DNA of 64,000 nucleotides from Duganella sp. 1411 (GTDB lineage: Bacteria; Pseudomonadota; Gammaproteobacteria; Burkholderiales; Burkholderiaceae_D), in contig NZ_JAFICD010000001.1 in assembly GCF_017833525.1 (NCBI RefSeq), forward strand, positions 1,860,001 to 1,924,000, in the 5' to 3' direction. The translations under genes were made by a program, and so were the position numbers. Numbering within the stretch: position 1 is the first letter of the stretch; each line of letters opens with the position of its first letter. This document shows positions 1 through 9,009 of this stretch, one piece after another. Under the pieces are notes generated by a model. The model was not told the origin of the DNA, did no database searches, and saw only the letters and a list, made by a program, of their open reading frames with translations.

Positions 1-467
1 TCGGCTTTCGCCGCGCGGGCTGGAACCGCTCGCGCAAAACGCTGCCGGGCGTGGAGTGCTTCGCGGGCGACGAGTCGCTGCCGCGGTTTTTGGCGCAATG
101 CGACGTGCTGGTTTGCCTGCTGCCGTTGACCGACGCCACACGCGGCATCCTCGGCGCAAGGCTGATGTCCCTGCTGCCGCGCGGGGCCGCGCTGGTCAAC
201 GTCGCGCGCGGCGCGCACCTGGACCATGACGCGCTGTTGTCGGCGCTGGACTCCGGTCATTTATCGCGTGCCATCCTCGACGTGACGGACCCGGAGCCGC
301 TACCGGACGATCACGCGCTGTGGCGCCATCGGCGCGTGCTGATCACGCCCCACATCGCCAGCATGACTCAGCCGGATACGGCGGCCCCGGTGCTGCTGGC
401 CAACCTGCGCCGCCACATGTCGGGACAACCGCTGCACGACGTCGTCGACCGCCGGCGGGGATACTAG
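1..467 (+). CDS. D-2-hydroxyacid dehydrogenase, GhrA-like (5' truncated)
   Basis: The reading frame is open from the first bases of the window, so the N-terminus lies upstream; about 155 residues are visible. The family reduces glyoxylate/hydroxypyruvate-type 2-keto acids with NAD(P)H in the cytoplasm. The visible part starts in the Rossmann domain at a GWNRSRK segment (cofactor-specificity region) and carries the catalytic triad in order: Arg in NVARG, Glu in DPEPLP, His in TPHIAS. The GWxRSRK and PGVE-FAG style match GhrA rather than SerA or LdhA. It ends at TAG 465-467 and is convergent with the next gene. The family call is firm; the exact substrate is not shown. Confidence 0.85.
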   Translation, partial: GFRRAGWNRSRKTLPGVECFAGDESLPRFLAQCDVLVCLLPLTDATRGILGARLMSLLPRGAALVNVARGAHLDHDALLSALDSGHLSRAILDVTDPEPLPDDHALWRHRRVLITPHIASMTQPDTAAPVLLANLRRHMSGQPLHDVVDRRRGY

Positions 468-508
468 TCTTTCGGCCAGGCTGGCCGCTTGGTCGAAGAC
501 CCCGGGAC

Positions 509-535
509 GGGTCGGCGGGCCTGGCCCGCCAACCC
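509..535. terminator. Bidirectional hairpin terminator candidate
   Basis: A GC-rich stem (GGCGGGC, loop CTG, GCCCGCC, extended by GGGT/ACCC across one mismatch) lies between two convergent genes ending at 467 and 563. Neither side has a clear T-tract, so the termination mechanism is uncertain. Confidence 0.5.
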
Positions 536-562
536 GACTGGGAAAAACGTCTGCGACGGGCC

Positions 563-943
563 TTATTTGATGTCGAAAGTCGTGCTCACGCGCGTCTTCT
601 TGTCCGCCATCGTCAGCAGCGCCAGAACCTTGCCGACTTTGGCGACGCCGGGCGCCTTCGCTTCCAGCTTGTTGCCACCGGCCGGCTTGAGCGCGAACTC
701 CTTGCGGCCAGCCTCCGTCACCAAGGTAACCTTGCCCGTCACCTCGGCGCTTGGCATGTCATCGCCGTCGTCCTGCAAATACAATTCGACCTGATCGCCC
801 TTCACCACCAGCTCGAGCCAGGTTTCGCCGACGGCCTGCACGATGCCCCCGTGGTTCGCCACCGGCGCCCCGTGCGCGAAGGCGTGGCCGCTGGTCAGCG
901 CGGCCGCCGCCAGCGTCACCGCTCCAAGAATTTTTTTCATCAT
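563..943 (-). CDS. Small periplasmic protein of a TonB/DUF4198 uptake operon
   Basis: A 126-residue predicted periplasmic protein, last gene of a three-gene operon after a TonB receptor and a DUF4198 protein. The start is the first of two adjacent ATGs, preceded by GGAGG at a good distance. A Sec signal peptide (KK, then a hydrophobic stretch, then GHAFA) is followed by a predicted mature N-terminus HGAPVANHGG. The rest is a small beta-rich domain with an acidic QDDGDDMPSAE loop. No catalytic motif is recognisable. An N-terminal His and a second His suggest metal binding, but this is inferred from position and from the neighbouring DUF4198 protein. It starts 13 bp after the upstream gene's stop. 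Confidence 0.75.
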   Translation of the reverse strand: MMKKILGAVTLAAAALTSGHAFAHGAPVANHGGIVQAVGETWLELVVKGDQVELYLQDDGDDMPSAEVTGKVTLVTEAGRKEFALKPAGGNKLEAKAPGVAKVGKVLALLTMADKKTRVSTTFDIK

Positions 944-956
944 CCCGTCCTCCAGT

Positions 957-1715
957 TCATTCAGGTTTATGCGCGAGCACGAACGACAACGTGGCCAAAT
1001 GCTCGCTGCTGTCAAACTTGGCCGGCTGCTCGGACGGCCCGCGATAAATCGCGGCGATCACATTCAGGCCCTGATTCCGCACCTTGATGGTGACGGTACC
1101 ATCAGCGCCGGACAGCACCGGCTCCGCGTCGGGATCGTTGACCATGTCTTGCAACACCTGTGCTCCGGCCACCGGCTTGCCGTTGAACAGCACGCGAAGC
1201 TTGATCGGCGCTCCCAGCGTCGCCGGCAGCGCCGCCTCCACCGGAACGACCTGCAGGATCTGATTCGGCAAGGGACCAAGTGGTTTGCTCAACGGCTTGC
1301 GCAGATGGACGGCGTACTTGTAGGTATGCTCGCTGATGATGTACTTCGGAATCTCGTCCTTGCCCTTCTTGTGGAAAACGCCATCGGGCGTCTTGGTCCA
1401 CGTGCCGTTGTCGAGCACCGCCGCGACGATCGCCGGCTGATTGTCGAGATTGACCAGCACCAGGCGCCCATCGGGCTGCAGCGACGTCTCCACCGGCTTG
1501 CCGTCGGCGTCATATCCTCCGACGCTGGTCACTTGCGGCAGCCGCTTTAACGAATCCAGGTCATCCGCCCCAATGCCGTACAGGAAGGCCAGCTGCGTGG
1601 CACGCTGCGCGAACCAGATACCATGCGCCTGTGCCGGCACCACGCCGGCAGCGCCGGCGAACAAAGCGATTGCGCAAACCGCGCAGGCCTTTTTTTTCAA
1701 TGTCATCATGTCCAT
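957..1715 (-). CDS. DUF4198 family periplasmic metal-uptake protein
   Basis: A 252-residue secreted protein of the DUF4198 (NikM-like) family, which accompanies nickel/cobalt or other metal uptake systems and often TonB receptors. It begins MDMMTLKKK with GAGGAG upstream. The signal peptide ends at AQA, so the mature protein would start HGIWFAQR, the usual DUF4198 beginning in which an N-terminal His may bind metal. The middle has beta-sandwich features (LRVLFNGKPVAGAQV, then GADGTVTIKV), also typical of the family. It starts 11 bp after the TonB receptor stop, so the two are co-transcribed. Metal specificity cannot be read from the sequence. Confidence 0.85.
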   Translation of the reverse strand: MDMMTLKKKACAVCAIALFAGAAGVVPAQAHGIWFAQRATQLAFLYGIGADDLDSLKRLPQVTSVGGYDADGKPVETSLQPDGRLVLVNLDNQPAIVAAVLDNGTWTKTPDGVFHKKGKDEIPKYIISEHTYKYAVHLRKPLSKPLGPLPNQILQVVPVEAALPATLGAPIKLRVLFNGKPVAGAQVLQDMVNDPDAEPVLSGADGTVTIKVRNQGLNVIAAIYRGPSEQPAKFDSSEHLATLSFVLAHKPE

Positions 1716-1726
1716 GATGCTCCTCT

Positions 1727-3877
1727 TCAGAATTTGTAGTGCAGATTCAAGGTCGCGGTGCGGTCGGTGCCCGGCGACACCCACAGCTGGCTGTACGAAC
1801 TGGCGTAATACTGTTTGTCGAACAGGTTGTCGACATTCAGCGAGATGCGCAGCTTCTTGGTCGGCGACCAGGAGGAGATCAGCTTGGCCGTGGTGTAGGC
1901 CGGCAGCTTGAAATTGCTGGAGACAGCCACGTCGCCCAGGCGTTCGCCCACATAATTGACACCGCCGCCGATGGTCGCCATGCCGCCGGCGACAGCGAAT
2001 GCCCGCGTCAGCACCACGGTGGCGCTCTGCCTGGGCACATTCGGGAAGCGGCTGCCGGTGCGGATGGTGTTGTCGCCCTTGGTGACGGTGGCGTCGGTGT
2101 ACGCGTAGGCCGCCGACAGGCGCAGGTTGCGCGCGACCTCGCCCGACAGATCCAGCTCGACGCCCTTGCTACCCACCTCACCGGCGGAGATCGAGAAATC
2201 GGTGTTCGCCGGATTGGTGGTCAACACGTTCTGTTTGGTGATTTTGTAGACCGCCAGCGTCCCTGTCAGCTTGCCGTCGGCAGACTCCAGCTTCGAGCCG
2301 ACTTCATAGGACTTGCTTTCCTCGGGCGCGAAAGCCTGGTTGTCGATGCTGATGCCGCTGTTCGGACGAAAGCCTTTCGAGAAGGTCGCATACAACGACA
2401 GCACCGACATCGGCTGATAAACCAGGCCGGCGCGCGGGCTGGTGGCGCTCAGCGACTGCTTGTTGGACGCGCCGTTGCGGAAGTTCGTCACCGTCTGGTC
2501 GTAGCTATCCCAACGCACGCCAAGCAACGCCTTCCATTGGGCGGTCAGGTCGATCTGATCCTGCGCATAGACGGCATGCGCGCGCTGTTCTTCCTTGGTG
2601 TTGATCGACATCGTCATCACGTCGGAGACGCCGCCATAGACGGGATTGTAGATGTCGATCGCGTAAGGGAAAGCGGCGCTCGGATTGCGGCGCAACTGGA
2701 TGCGGCGGTCGTTGAATTTATAGGCGTCGACGCCCACCAGCACATTGTTCGTCACCGGCCCGGTATCGAACTTGCCAACCACCTCGACGCGGCCCGAGGC
2801 GTCGATGGCGTGGTAGTCGCGGCTGCGGTGCTGGCGGCGCACCGTGCGGCCATCGGCCTGCAGCGCGCTGGCCTCGCTCGATGCGCCTTTCAGTTCGCTG
2901 TCCCGATACGAGACGCCCGATTGCAGCTTCCAACGCTCATTGAACTCGTGTTCGACGAAGACTTGGTGGCCCAGCGATTTGACCACGGTCGGTCCGTCCG
3001 CCGGCTCGCCCAGGAAGCGCGAATTCGGGATCAGTCCCAGCACGCCGCCGACCGCCAGCACGCCCCGGTCGAACGGCACGCGCTGCTCGCTGGCTTCGAC
3101 CTCGTACGACACGCGGGTGTGGTCGCCGATCAGCCAGATGAACGACGGCGACAGGAAGGAGCGCTCGGTTTCCACGGTATCGCGGAAGCTGTCGCCCTTC
3201 TCGTAGGCGCCGTTCAAGCGGTAGGCCAGGTTCTCGCTGATCGGACCGGTCAGGTCGAGCGCCGTCCGATAGGTCTCGTGGCTGCCGACCGAAACATCCA
3301 GTTCATACGAAGGCTCGAAGCGCGGCTTCTTGGTGGTGATGTTGACGGTGCCCCCGGGTTCGCCGCGCCCGTACAGCGCCGACGCCGGGCCCTTGAGCAC
3401 TTCCACACTGGCGGTGCTGGCCGAGTCGCGCAGGCCGTTGTAGCCACGGCTGGAGCTGAAGCCGTTGACCAGATAGTCGGAGCCGAAATTGGGATCGCCG
3501 GTGAAGCCGCGCATCGCGTAGCTGTCCCACAGGCCGCCCAGGTTACTCTGGCGCGAGATGCCGCTGGTCAGATCGAGCGCGCTGGCCAAACTGGTCACGC
3601 CGACGTCGCGCAGCAGATCGGCGGTCAGTACGCGCACGCTTTGCGGCAGGTCCTTGAGCAGCGTGTCGGTCTTGGTCGCGCCGGTCGCCGACAGCGCGCG
3701 GTAGTTCTGGCGCGAGCCGCTCACCACCACGACCTCCTTTGCGGCCGGGGATTCGACCTGCGACGCGCCCTCCGCCACCGCGTCGACGACGCCGGGATCG
3801 GCGTCCGCCGCCAGGGAGCACAAAGGATAAGTCGCGGCCAGGAACAGGGCCAAGGTACAGTGACGAGTGGGATACAT
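1727..3877 (-). CDS. TonB-dependent siderophore receptor
   Basis: A 716-residue outer-membrane receptor of the FpvA/FhuE siderophore class. A signal peptide (to about residue 24) is followed by the plug domain: VVVVSGSRQNYRA, the DLPQSVRVLTADLL segment, and EVLKGPASALYGRGEPGGTVN, a classical plug signature. A 22-strand barrel ends in the aromatic HYKF terminus expected for outer-membrane insertion. There is no extra N-terminal signalling domain, so transcriptional signalling is unlikely. AGGAG lies 7 bases before the ATG. It heads an operon with two periplasmic proteins, which argues for a metal complex as substrate. I could not find a convincing Fur box in the 220 bp upstream. Confidence 0.93.
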   Translation of the reverse strand: MYPTRHCTLALFLAATYPLCSLAADADPGVVDAVAEGASQVESPAAKEVVVVSGSRQNYRALSATGATKTDTLLKDLPQSVRVLTADLLRDVGVTSLASALDLTSGISRQSNLGGLWDSYAMRGFTGDPNFGSDYLVNGFSSSRGYNGLRDSASTASVEVLKGPASALYGRGEPGGTVNITTKKPRFEPSYELDVSVGSHETYRTALDLTGPISENLAYRLNGAYEKGDSFRDTVETERSFLSPSFIWLIGDHTRVSYEVEASEQRVPFDRGVLAVGGVLGLIPNSRFLGEPADGPTVVKSLGHQVFVEHEFNERWKLQSGVSYRDSELKGASSEASALQADGRTVRRQHRSRDYHAIDASGRVEVVGKFDTGPVTNNVLVGVDAYKFNDRRIQLRRNPSAAFPYAIDIYNPVYGGVSDVMTMSINTKEEQRAHAVYAQDQIDLTAQWKALLGVRWDSYDQTVTNFRNGASNKQSLSATSPRAGLVYQPMSVLSLYATFSKGFRPNSGISIDNQAFAPEESKSYEVGSKLESADGKLTGTLAVYKITKQNVLTTNPANTDFSISAGEVGSKGVELDLSGEVARNLRLSAAYAYTDATVTKGDNTIRTGSRFPNVPRQSATVVLTRAFAVAGGMATIGGGVNYVGERLGDVAVSSNFKLPAYTTAKLISSWSPTKKLRISLNVDNLFDKQYYASSYSQLWVSPGTDRTATLNLHYKF

Positions 3878-4097
3878 GACGAACTCCTGGTGAGGTGTGG
3901 ATGTACTTGTTGATGCGTCTACTGAATTCGATTACAACATGTGCACCCCACCGGTTTATCCTGTAATCACCTTGTCACAAAACAGAAATACTTGTTTTTC
4001 CGTCCGCAATCAGCACAGCTTGCCGATCTGAAGCCGCCCGCACCGGCACGGTGCCGCGCGCGCCGCGATGCGCCAAAGCGGCGCGGCCGCATGCCCG

Positions 4098-5585
4098 TTA
4101 TTGGCGCACGAAATCCACCAGCACGGTCTTGTAGCGCAGGTTCGCCTCATACGACTGGCGACCCAGATCCTTGCCCATGCCGGAGCGTTTGAAGCCTCCC
4201 GTCGGCAGCACGTAGTCGTCGCTGCGGCCGTAGCGGTTGATCCACACGGTGCCCGCTTCGAGCTCGCGCGCGCAACGCAGCGCGCGGCCGATATCGGCGG
4301 TATGCACGCCGGCCGCCAGCCCGTAGGCCGGATGATCGCCCAGCGCCAGCGCCTCGTCGTCGTCGTCGAACACCTGCACCGTCATCACCGGTCCGAAGAT
4401 CTCGTCGCGCACCGCCTCCATATCCGCTTCGACCCCGGTTAGTATCGTCGGCTGATAGTAGCCGCCATCGCCCTCGACCGCCGCCAGCGCGCCGCCGGCC
4501 GCGATGCTGGCCCCCGCCTCCACCGCGCGCCGCACCACGCCGTCGATGCGCAGCGCGTCCTTGCGACTGATAATGGGCGACAGCGTGGTATCGCCGCTCC
4601 ACGTGTGGCCCGGCCGCAGCGCCTTGAACGCCGCCGCGATGCCCTCCACCAGCTGCCCGGCGACGCCGCGCTGCACGATCAGGCGCGACCCGGCCACGCA
4701 CACCTGCCCGGCGTTGCCGGCGATCGCGCCCGCCACCATCTTCGCCACCCGCTCCAGATCCGGCGCGTCGGCGAACACCAGTTGCGGACTTTTACCGCCC
4801 AGCTCCAGGGTCACCGGCTTGGTGCCGCTCTCCGCGCATGCAGCCATGATAGCCGAGCCGGTACGGGTGGAACCAGTAAATGTCACTTTGGAGATGCGTG
4901 GATGACGCACCAGCGCATCACCGGTGGTGCGGCCGTCGCCCTGGATCACGTTAAATATCCCCGGCGGCATGCCGGCGGCGATCGCCAGCTCCGCCAGGCG
5001 GATCGCCGAAAACGGCGTCAACTCGGACGGTTTGAGCACCACCGCGTTACCGGCGGCCAGCGCCGGCCCTATCTTCCAGGAGGCCATCACCAGCGGGAAG
5101 TTCCAGGGCGCGATGGCGCCGATCACGCCGTACGGCTCGGCGATGGTCATGCCCAGCGCGTCGCTGCGCGTGGCCGCCACGTCGCCGCCCACCTTGTCGG
5201 CGAACTCCGCGAAAAATCGCAGGCCCTCGGCGGTGAACGGAATATCCCAGGCCACCGCGTTGGCGATCGGCCGGGTCGAGCCCACCGCCTCCAGCGCGGC
5301 CAGTTGCGCCACATCTGCCTCGATCAAGTCGGCCCAGCGCCGCATGATGCGCGCGCGCTCGCGTGGCGCCTGGCGCGCCCAGTTACTCTTTTTGAAAGCT
5401 TGCCACGCATTTTGCACGGCCATGTCCACCAGCTCCGCATCGGCGACCGGCAGGCCGGCATAGACACGGTTGTCGGACGGACGCCGCACGTCGAGATCGA
5501 GCGCCGTGCCCTGGCCTGCCACGTGAACGCCGCCGATGAAGTGGGAACTGCGGACCTTCACCAGGTCCGGATTGAAGCTATGCAT
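4098..5585 (-). CDS. NAD(P)-dependent aldehyde dehydrogenase (PuuC/BetB-like)
   Basis: A 495-residue cytoplasmic aldehyde dehydrogenase. The start MHSFNPD is supported by AAGGA about 9 bases upstream; an upstream in-frame extension has no SD and looks non-coding. Family hallmarks are present: IAPWNFP, cofactor-loop FTGSTRTG, the general-base Glu in LELGGKSP, the nucleophilic Cys in NAGQVCVAGSR, and EIFGPV near the C-terminus. It is divergent from a PuuB-like oxidase, so it probably oxidises the aldehyde released by amine oxidation (for example a gamma-aminobutyraldehyde-type product). The substrate is inferred from context only. Confidence 0.93.
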   Translation of the reverse strand: MHSFNPDLVKVRSSHFIGGVHVAGQGTALDLDVRRPSDNRVYAGLPVADAELVDMAVQNAWQAFKKSNWARQAPRERARIMRRWADLIEADVAQLAALEAVGSTRPIANAVAWDIPFTAEGLRFFAEFADKVGGDVAATRSDALGMTIAEPYGVIGAIAPWNFPLVMASWKIGPALAAGNAVVLKPSELTPFSAIRLAELAIAAGMPPGIFNVIQGDGRTTGDALVRHPRISKVTFTGSTRTGSAIMAACAESGTKPVTLELGGKSPQLVFADAPDLERVAKMVAGAIAGNAGQVCVAGSRLIVQRGVAGQLVEGIAAAFKALRPGHTWSGDTTLSPIISRKDALRIDGVVRRAVEAGASIAAGGALAAVEGDGGYYQPTILTGVEADMEAVRDEIFGPVMTVQVFDDDDEALALGDHPAYGLAAGVHTADIGRALRCARELEAGTVWINRYGRSDDYVLPTGGFKRSGMGKDLGRQSYEANLRYKTVLVDFVRQ

Positions 5586-5899
5586 AAGGCGTATCCTTTT
5601 GATAAGTGGAATAAAAACTGCATACCTCATGCTAAGCGCGGGAGCGCAGCATTTAATGCCGCCGGGGCGGCCGTGGATGGTGCAAGCTTGTGTAGTTTCC
5701 AGCGCAGCCGTCGTTCCTGCCGCCCGGCGCGGAAAGGTGCGGCGCCACCGGCGCGGGTGGGCGCGAGGCGCAGCAATCTGTGCTGCCGACGGCCGGCAAA
5801 ACCGCGCATTCTGTCTCCCCGGCGCGACAATTCAGGATATTGCGCAGCCGTGGCTATGGTGTAATGGTTTTAACAAAACGTCCAACCAAGGATAGATGC
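5586..5899. other. Divergent intergenic region, aldehyde dehydrogenase / PuuB-like oxidase
   Basis: This 314-bp GC-rich spacer must hold the promoters of the two divergent catabolic units. I see SD sequences at both edges but no convincing -35/-10 pair, palindromic operator or small gene. Confidence 0.5.
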
Positions 5900-7174
5900 A
5901 TGAAGCTTGAATCGTACTGGCTCGACACGGCGCCGCGCTTTCTCGGCGCGGCCAACGGACCTGTCCCTCCGCGGGCGGACGTTGTCGTCGTCGGCGGCGG
6001 CTTTACCGGGCTGTCGGCGGCGCTGGAGCTGGCCAAGCGTGGCGCGTCGGTGGTCTTGCTCGAAGCGGGCCGCATCGCCGGCGAGGCGTCGGGACGCAAC
6101 GGCGGCCAATGCAATACCGGCCTGGCGCACGACTACGCCGACCTGTCGAACCGCCTTGGCGAGGCGCGCGCCCGTGCCTACTGGGAAGCCTACGACGCCG
6201 CCGTCGCCACGGTCGAACGGATCATCGCGGCCGAAGCCATCGACTGCGACTTCCAGCGCTGCGGCAAACTCAAACTGGCGGCCAAGCCGGAACACTACGA
6301 AAAGCTGGTGCGGGTCCACGAGCGCCTGCGCGCCAGCGTCGATCCGAACGTCGAGCTGGTGCCGCCGGAGCGCTTGAGCGACGAAATCGGCTCCAGCGGC
6401 TTTTACGGCGGCCTGCTGCAGCGCCAGGGCGCCCAGATGCACATGGGTAAATTCGGCGTCGGCCTGGGACAGGCCGCGGTGCGCGCCGGCGCCCGCGTCT
6501 ACGAGAACGCGGCGGTCCAGGCCATCGAGCGCACCGCCGGCGGCTTCCGGCTCAAGTCCGCGCGCGGCGACATCGATGCCGCGCAGGTGTTGCTCGCCAC
6601 CGGCAATTCCAGCCTGGGCCCCTTCGGCTACTTCCGCCGCCGTCTGGTATCGGTGGGCAGCTTCATCATCGCCACCGCGCCACTGGCGCCCACGCTGATC
6701 AACGAGATCACGCCGACCCGCCGCAACTACGTCACCACCAAAAACATCGGCAACTACTTCCGCCTCACACCCGACAACCGCCTGCTGTTCGGCGGGCGCG
6801 CGCGCTTCGCGCTCTCGAACCCGAAGTCGGACACCAAGAGCGGCCGCATACTGGCCGACACCATGGTGCGCCTGTTCCCGCAGCTGGCCGGCACCGGCAT
6901 CGACTACTGCTGGGGAGGACTGGTGGACATGACGGCCGACCGCCTGCCGCGCGCGGGCGAGCACGAAGGCATGTTCTATTCGCTGGGCTACAGCGGCCAT
7001 GGCGTGCAGATGTCGGTGCACATGGGCAGCCAGATGGCCGACATCATGGCCGGCAAAAGGGACAGCAACCCGTGGCGCGATCTGGATTGGCCGGCGATCC
7101 CCGGCTACTCCGGCAAGCCGTGGTTCCTGCCGGTGGTCGGCGCCTGGTACAAACTACAAGACATCCTGCACTGA
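5900..7174 (+). CDS. FAD-dependent amine oxidoreductase (PuuB-like, DAO family)
   Basis: A 424-residue DAO-family flavoprotein. The N-terminal dinucleotide motif VVVVGGGFTGLSAALELA is followed by EAGRIAGEASGRNGGQ, the region after the Rossmann fold in gamma-glutamylputrescine oxidases. The C-terminal half has YFRLTPDNRLLFGGR, DYCWGGLVDMTADRLP and YSLGYSGHGV, all close to E. coli PuuB. ATG at 5900 has AAGGA 7 bases upstream. It oxidises a primary or secondary amine with oxygen or an acceptor to an aldehyde; the divergent aldehyde dehydrogenase would handle that product. It is followed 9 bp later by a peptide-type ABC transporter. The family is firm; the substrate is unknown. Confidence 0.9.
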   Translation: MKLESYWLDTAPRFLGAANGPVPPRADVVVVGGGFTGLSAALELAKRGASVVLLEAGRIAGEASGRNGGQCNTGLAHDYADLSNRLGEARARAYWEAYDAAVATVERIIAAEAIDCDFQRCGKLKLAAKPEHYEKLVRVHERLRASVDPNVELVPPERLSDEIGSSGFYGGLLQRQGAQMHMGKFGVGLGQAAVRAGARVYENAAVQAIERTAGGFRLKSARGDIDAAQVLLATGNSSLGPFGYFRRRLVSVGSFIIATAPLAPTLINEITPTRRNYVTTKNIGNYFRLTPDNRLLFGGRARFALSNPKSDTKSGRILADTMVRLFPQLAGTGIDYCWGGLVDMTADRLPRAGEHEGMFYSLGYSGHGVQMSVHMGSQMADIMAGKRDSNPWRDLDWPAIPGYSGKPWFLPVVGAWYKLQDILH

Positions 7175-7183
7175 GGCGCGACG

Positions 7184-8140
7184 ATGAACTCCACCATAGG
7201 CAAGCTCGTTCTCGGCCGTCTCGGCATCGGCGCCCTCACCTTGCTGATCGTCTCGATCGTCGTCTTCGGCATCACCAACCTGCTGCCTGGCGACGCCGCG
7301 CAGGAGTCGCTGGGACAGGCGGCGACGCCGGAAGCGGTGGCCGCGCTGCGCGTGCAGTTCGGCCTCGATCAGCCGGCGCCGCAACGCTACGCGCACTGGC
7401 TGGTCCAGATGCTGAAAGGCGACGCCGGCGTGTCGCTGGTCAACGGCCAGGCGATTTCCGCGCTGATCGGCGACCGCCTCCCCAGTTCCCTGGTGCTGGC
7501 CGGCGCCACGGCGGCCGTCTCGGTGCCACTGGCGCTGTCGCTGGGCATACTGTCGGCGATGTTCCGCGGATCGCGCTTCGACCGCGGCATGAACATGCTG
7601 GCGGTGTCGCTGGTGTCGGTGCCGGAATTCCTGATCGCCACGCTGGCGGTGCTGCTGTTCGCGGTCAAGCTGCGCTGGCTGTCGGCGCTGTCGCACACGG
7701 CGGACATCCAGACGCTGGGCCAGTTCCTGCGGGCCTACGCGATGCCGGTCTTCACGCTGTGCTGCGTGATCGTCGCGCAGATGGCCCGCATGACGCGCGC
7801 CGCCGTCGTCGACCAGCTACGCTCCCCATACGTCGAAATGGCGCGGCTCAAGGGCGCGCGTCCCGTGCGCATCGTGTTGAAGCACGCGCTGCCGAACGCC
7901 ATCGGCCCGATCGCCAACGCGGTGGCACTGAGCCTGTCGTACCTGCTCGGCGGCGTGCTGATCGTCGAAAGCATTTTCAACTACCCCGGCATCGCCAACC
8001 TGATGATCGACGCCGTCACCACCCGCGACATTCCGCTGGTGCAGGCCTGCGCGATGATCTTCTGCGGCGCCTACCTGCTGCTGGTGATGCTGGCCGATAT
8101 CTGCGCCATCCTGTCCAACCCGAGGTTACGCAATCTATGA
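7184..8140 (+). CDS. ABC transporter permease, DppB/OppB type
   Basis: A 318-residue inner-membrane permease of the dipeptide/oligopeptide/nickel class. It has an N-terminal transmembrane segment (LGIGALTLLIVSIVVFGITN), then the DppB signature of a large periplasmic loop with LGLDQP-like spacing (FGLDQPAPQRYAHW), and about five more membrane helices. The EAA loop reads EMARLKGARPVRIVLKHALPNA. The weak GAGG SD lies just upstream of the ATG. Its stop overlaps the next permease start as ATGA, so the two halves of the pore are translationally coupled. Confidence 0.92.
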   Translation: MNSTIGKLVLGRLGIGALTLLIVSIVVFGITNLLPGDAAQESLGQAATPEAVAALRVQFGLDQPAPQRYAHWLVQMLKGDAGVSLVNGQAISALIGDRLPSSLVLAGATAAVSVPLALSLGILSAMFRGSRFDRGMNMLAVSLVSVPEFLIATLAVLLFAVKLRWLSALSHTADIQTLGQFLRAYAMPVFTLCCVIVAQMARMTRAAVVDQLRSPYVEMARLKGARPVRIVLKHALPNAIGPIANAVALSLSYLLGGVLIVESIFNYPGIANLMIDAVTTRDIPLVQACAMIFCGAYLLLVMLADICAILSNPRLRNL

Positions 8141-9009
8141 GCAGCTCCCCCCTTGCCTCCTTCCCTCCGTTACGTGCGTTGACCGGTGCGCTGGCCGGTG
8201 CCTGGTCGACCATGTCGCCGGCCGCCTTGCTCGGCCTGGCCATCGTGGTCTTCTGGCTGATCGTCACGCTGGCCGGCCCGTCGCTGTCGCCGCACGACGC
8301 CTCGGCCATCGTCGACGCCGACGTCTTCGGCTCCATCAGCTGGCAATTCCCGCTTGGCACCGACTACCTGGGCCGCGACATGTTGAGCCGCATCCTCTAC
8401 GGCGCCCGCTACACGGTGGCGCTGGCGCTGGCGGCGACCGTGCTGGCCAGCGCCACGGGCACGCTGCTCGGTCTTTACGCGGCGGTCGCCGGCGGCTGGT
8501 TCGACGCCTCCCTGAGCCGCGCGCTGGACGCGCTGATCTCGATCCCCAGCAAAATGTTCGCGCTGATGATGGTGGCGTCGTTCGGCTCCTCGGTGCCGCT
8601 GCTGATCATCACCGCCGCCCTGGGCTTCATGCCGGGCGCCTACCGCATCGCCCGCGCGCTGGCGGTCAACGTGCAGGCGCTCGACTTCGTGGAGGCGGCC
8701 AAGGCGCGCGGCGAGGGCATGGCCTACATCGGCTGCGTCGAGATCCTGCCCAACATGATCCGTCCGGTGCTGGCCGACTTCGGCCTGCGCTTCGTGTTCA
8801 CCGTGCTGCTATTGTCGGGCCTCTCGTTCCTGAGCCTCGGCGTGCAGCCGCCGGACGCCGACTGGGGCTCGCTGGTGCGCGAGAACATCGGCGGCCTCAG
8901 TGAAGGCGCGCCGGCGGTGCTGATGCCCGCGCTGGCCATCGCCAGCCTGACCATCGGCGTCAACCTGCTGATCGATAACCTGCGCGGCAAACGGAAGGAC
9001 GCCCGATGA
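8137..9009 (+). CDS. ABC transporter permease, DppC/OppC type
   Basis: A 290-residue permease partner of the preceding gene, starting inside an ATGA overlap. Family hallmarks are the N-terminal helix, HPLGTD-like segment (FPLGTDYLGRDMLSRILYGA), the EAA loop EAAKARGEGMAYIGCVEILPN and a C-terminal LSFLSLGVQPPDADWG. Its stop overlaps the ATP-binding gene as ATGA. Together with the double ATPase it forms a complete inner-membrane importer lacking only a periplasmic binding protein, which I could not find in this cluster. Confidence 0.93.
   Translation: MSSSPLASFPPLRALTGALAGAWSTMSPAALLGLAIVVFWLIVTLAGPSLSPHDASAIVDADVFGSISWQFPLGTDYLGRDMLSRILYGARYTVALALAATVLASATGTLLGLYAAVAGGWFDASLSRALDALISIPSKMFALMMVASFGSSVPLLIITAALGFMPGAYRIARALAVNVQALDFVEAAKARGEGMAYIGCVEILPNMIRPVLADFGLRFVFTVLLLSGLSFLSLGVQPPDADWGSLVRENIGGLSEGAPAVLMPALAIASLTIGVNLLIDNLRGKRKDAR

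Noticed and set aside
1739..3913. Very long open frame on the plus strand opposite the TonB receptor
   Set aside because: It is a high-GC antisense shadow: the minus strand holds a complete receptor with plug and barrel motifs, and the plus-strand product is rich in Arg, His and Gln with no domain.
3878..4097. Fur box upstream of the first TonB receptor
   Set aside because: I looked for GATAAT-type repeats in both directions and found none close to consensus; the receptor may be controlled by another metal regulator.
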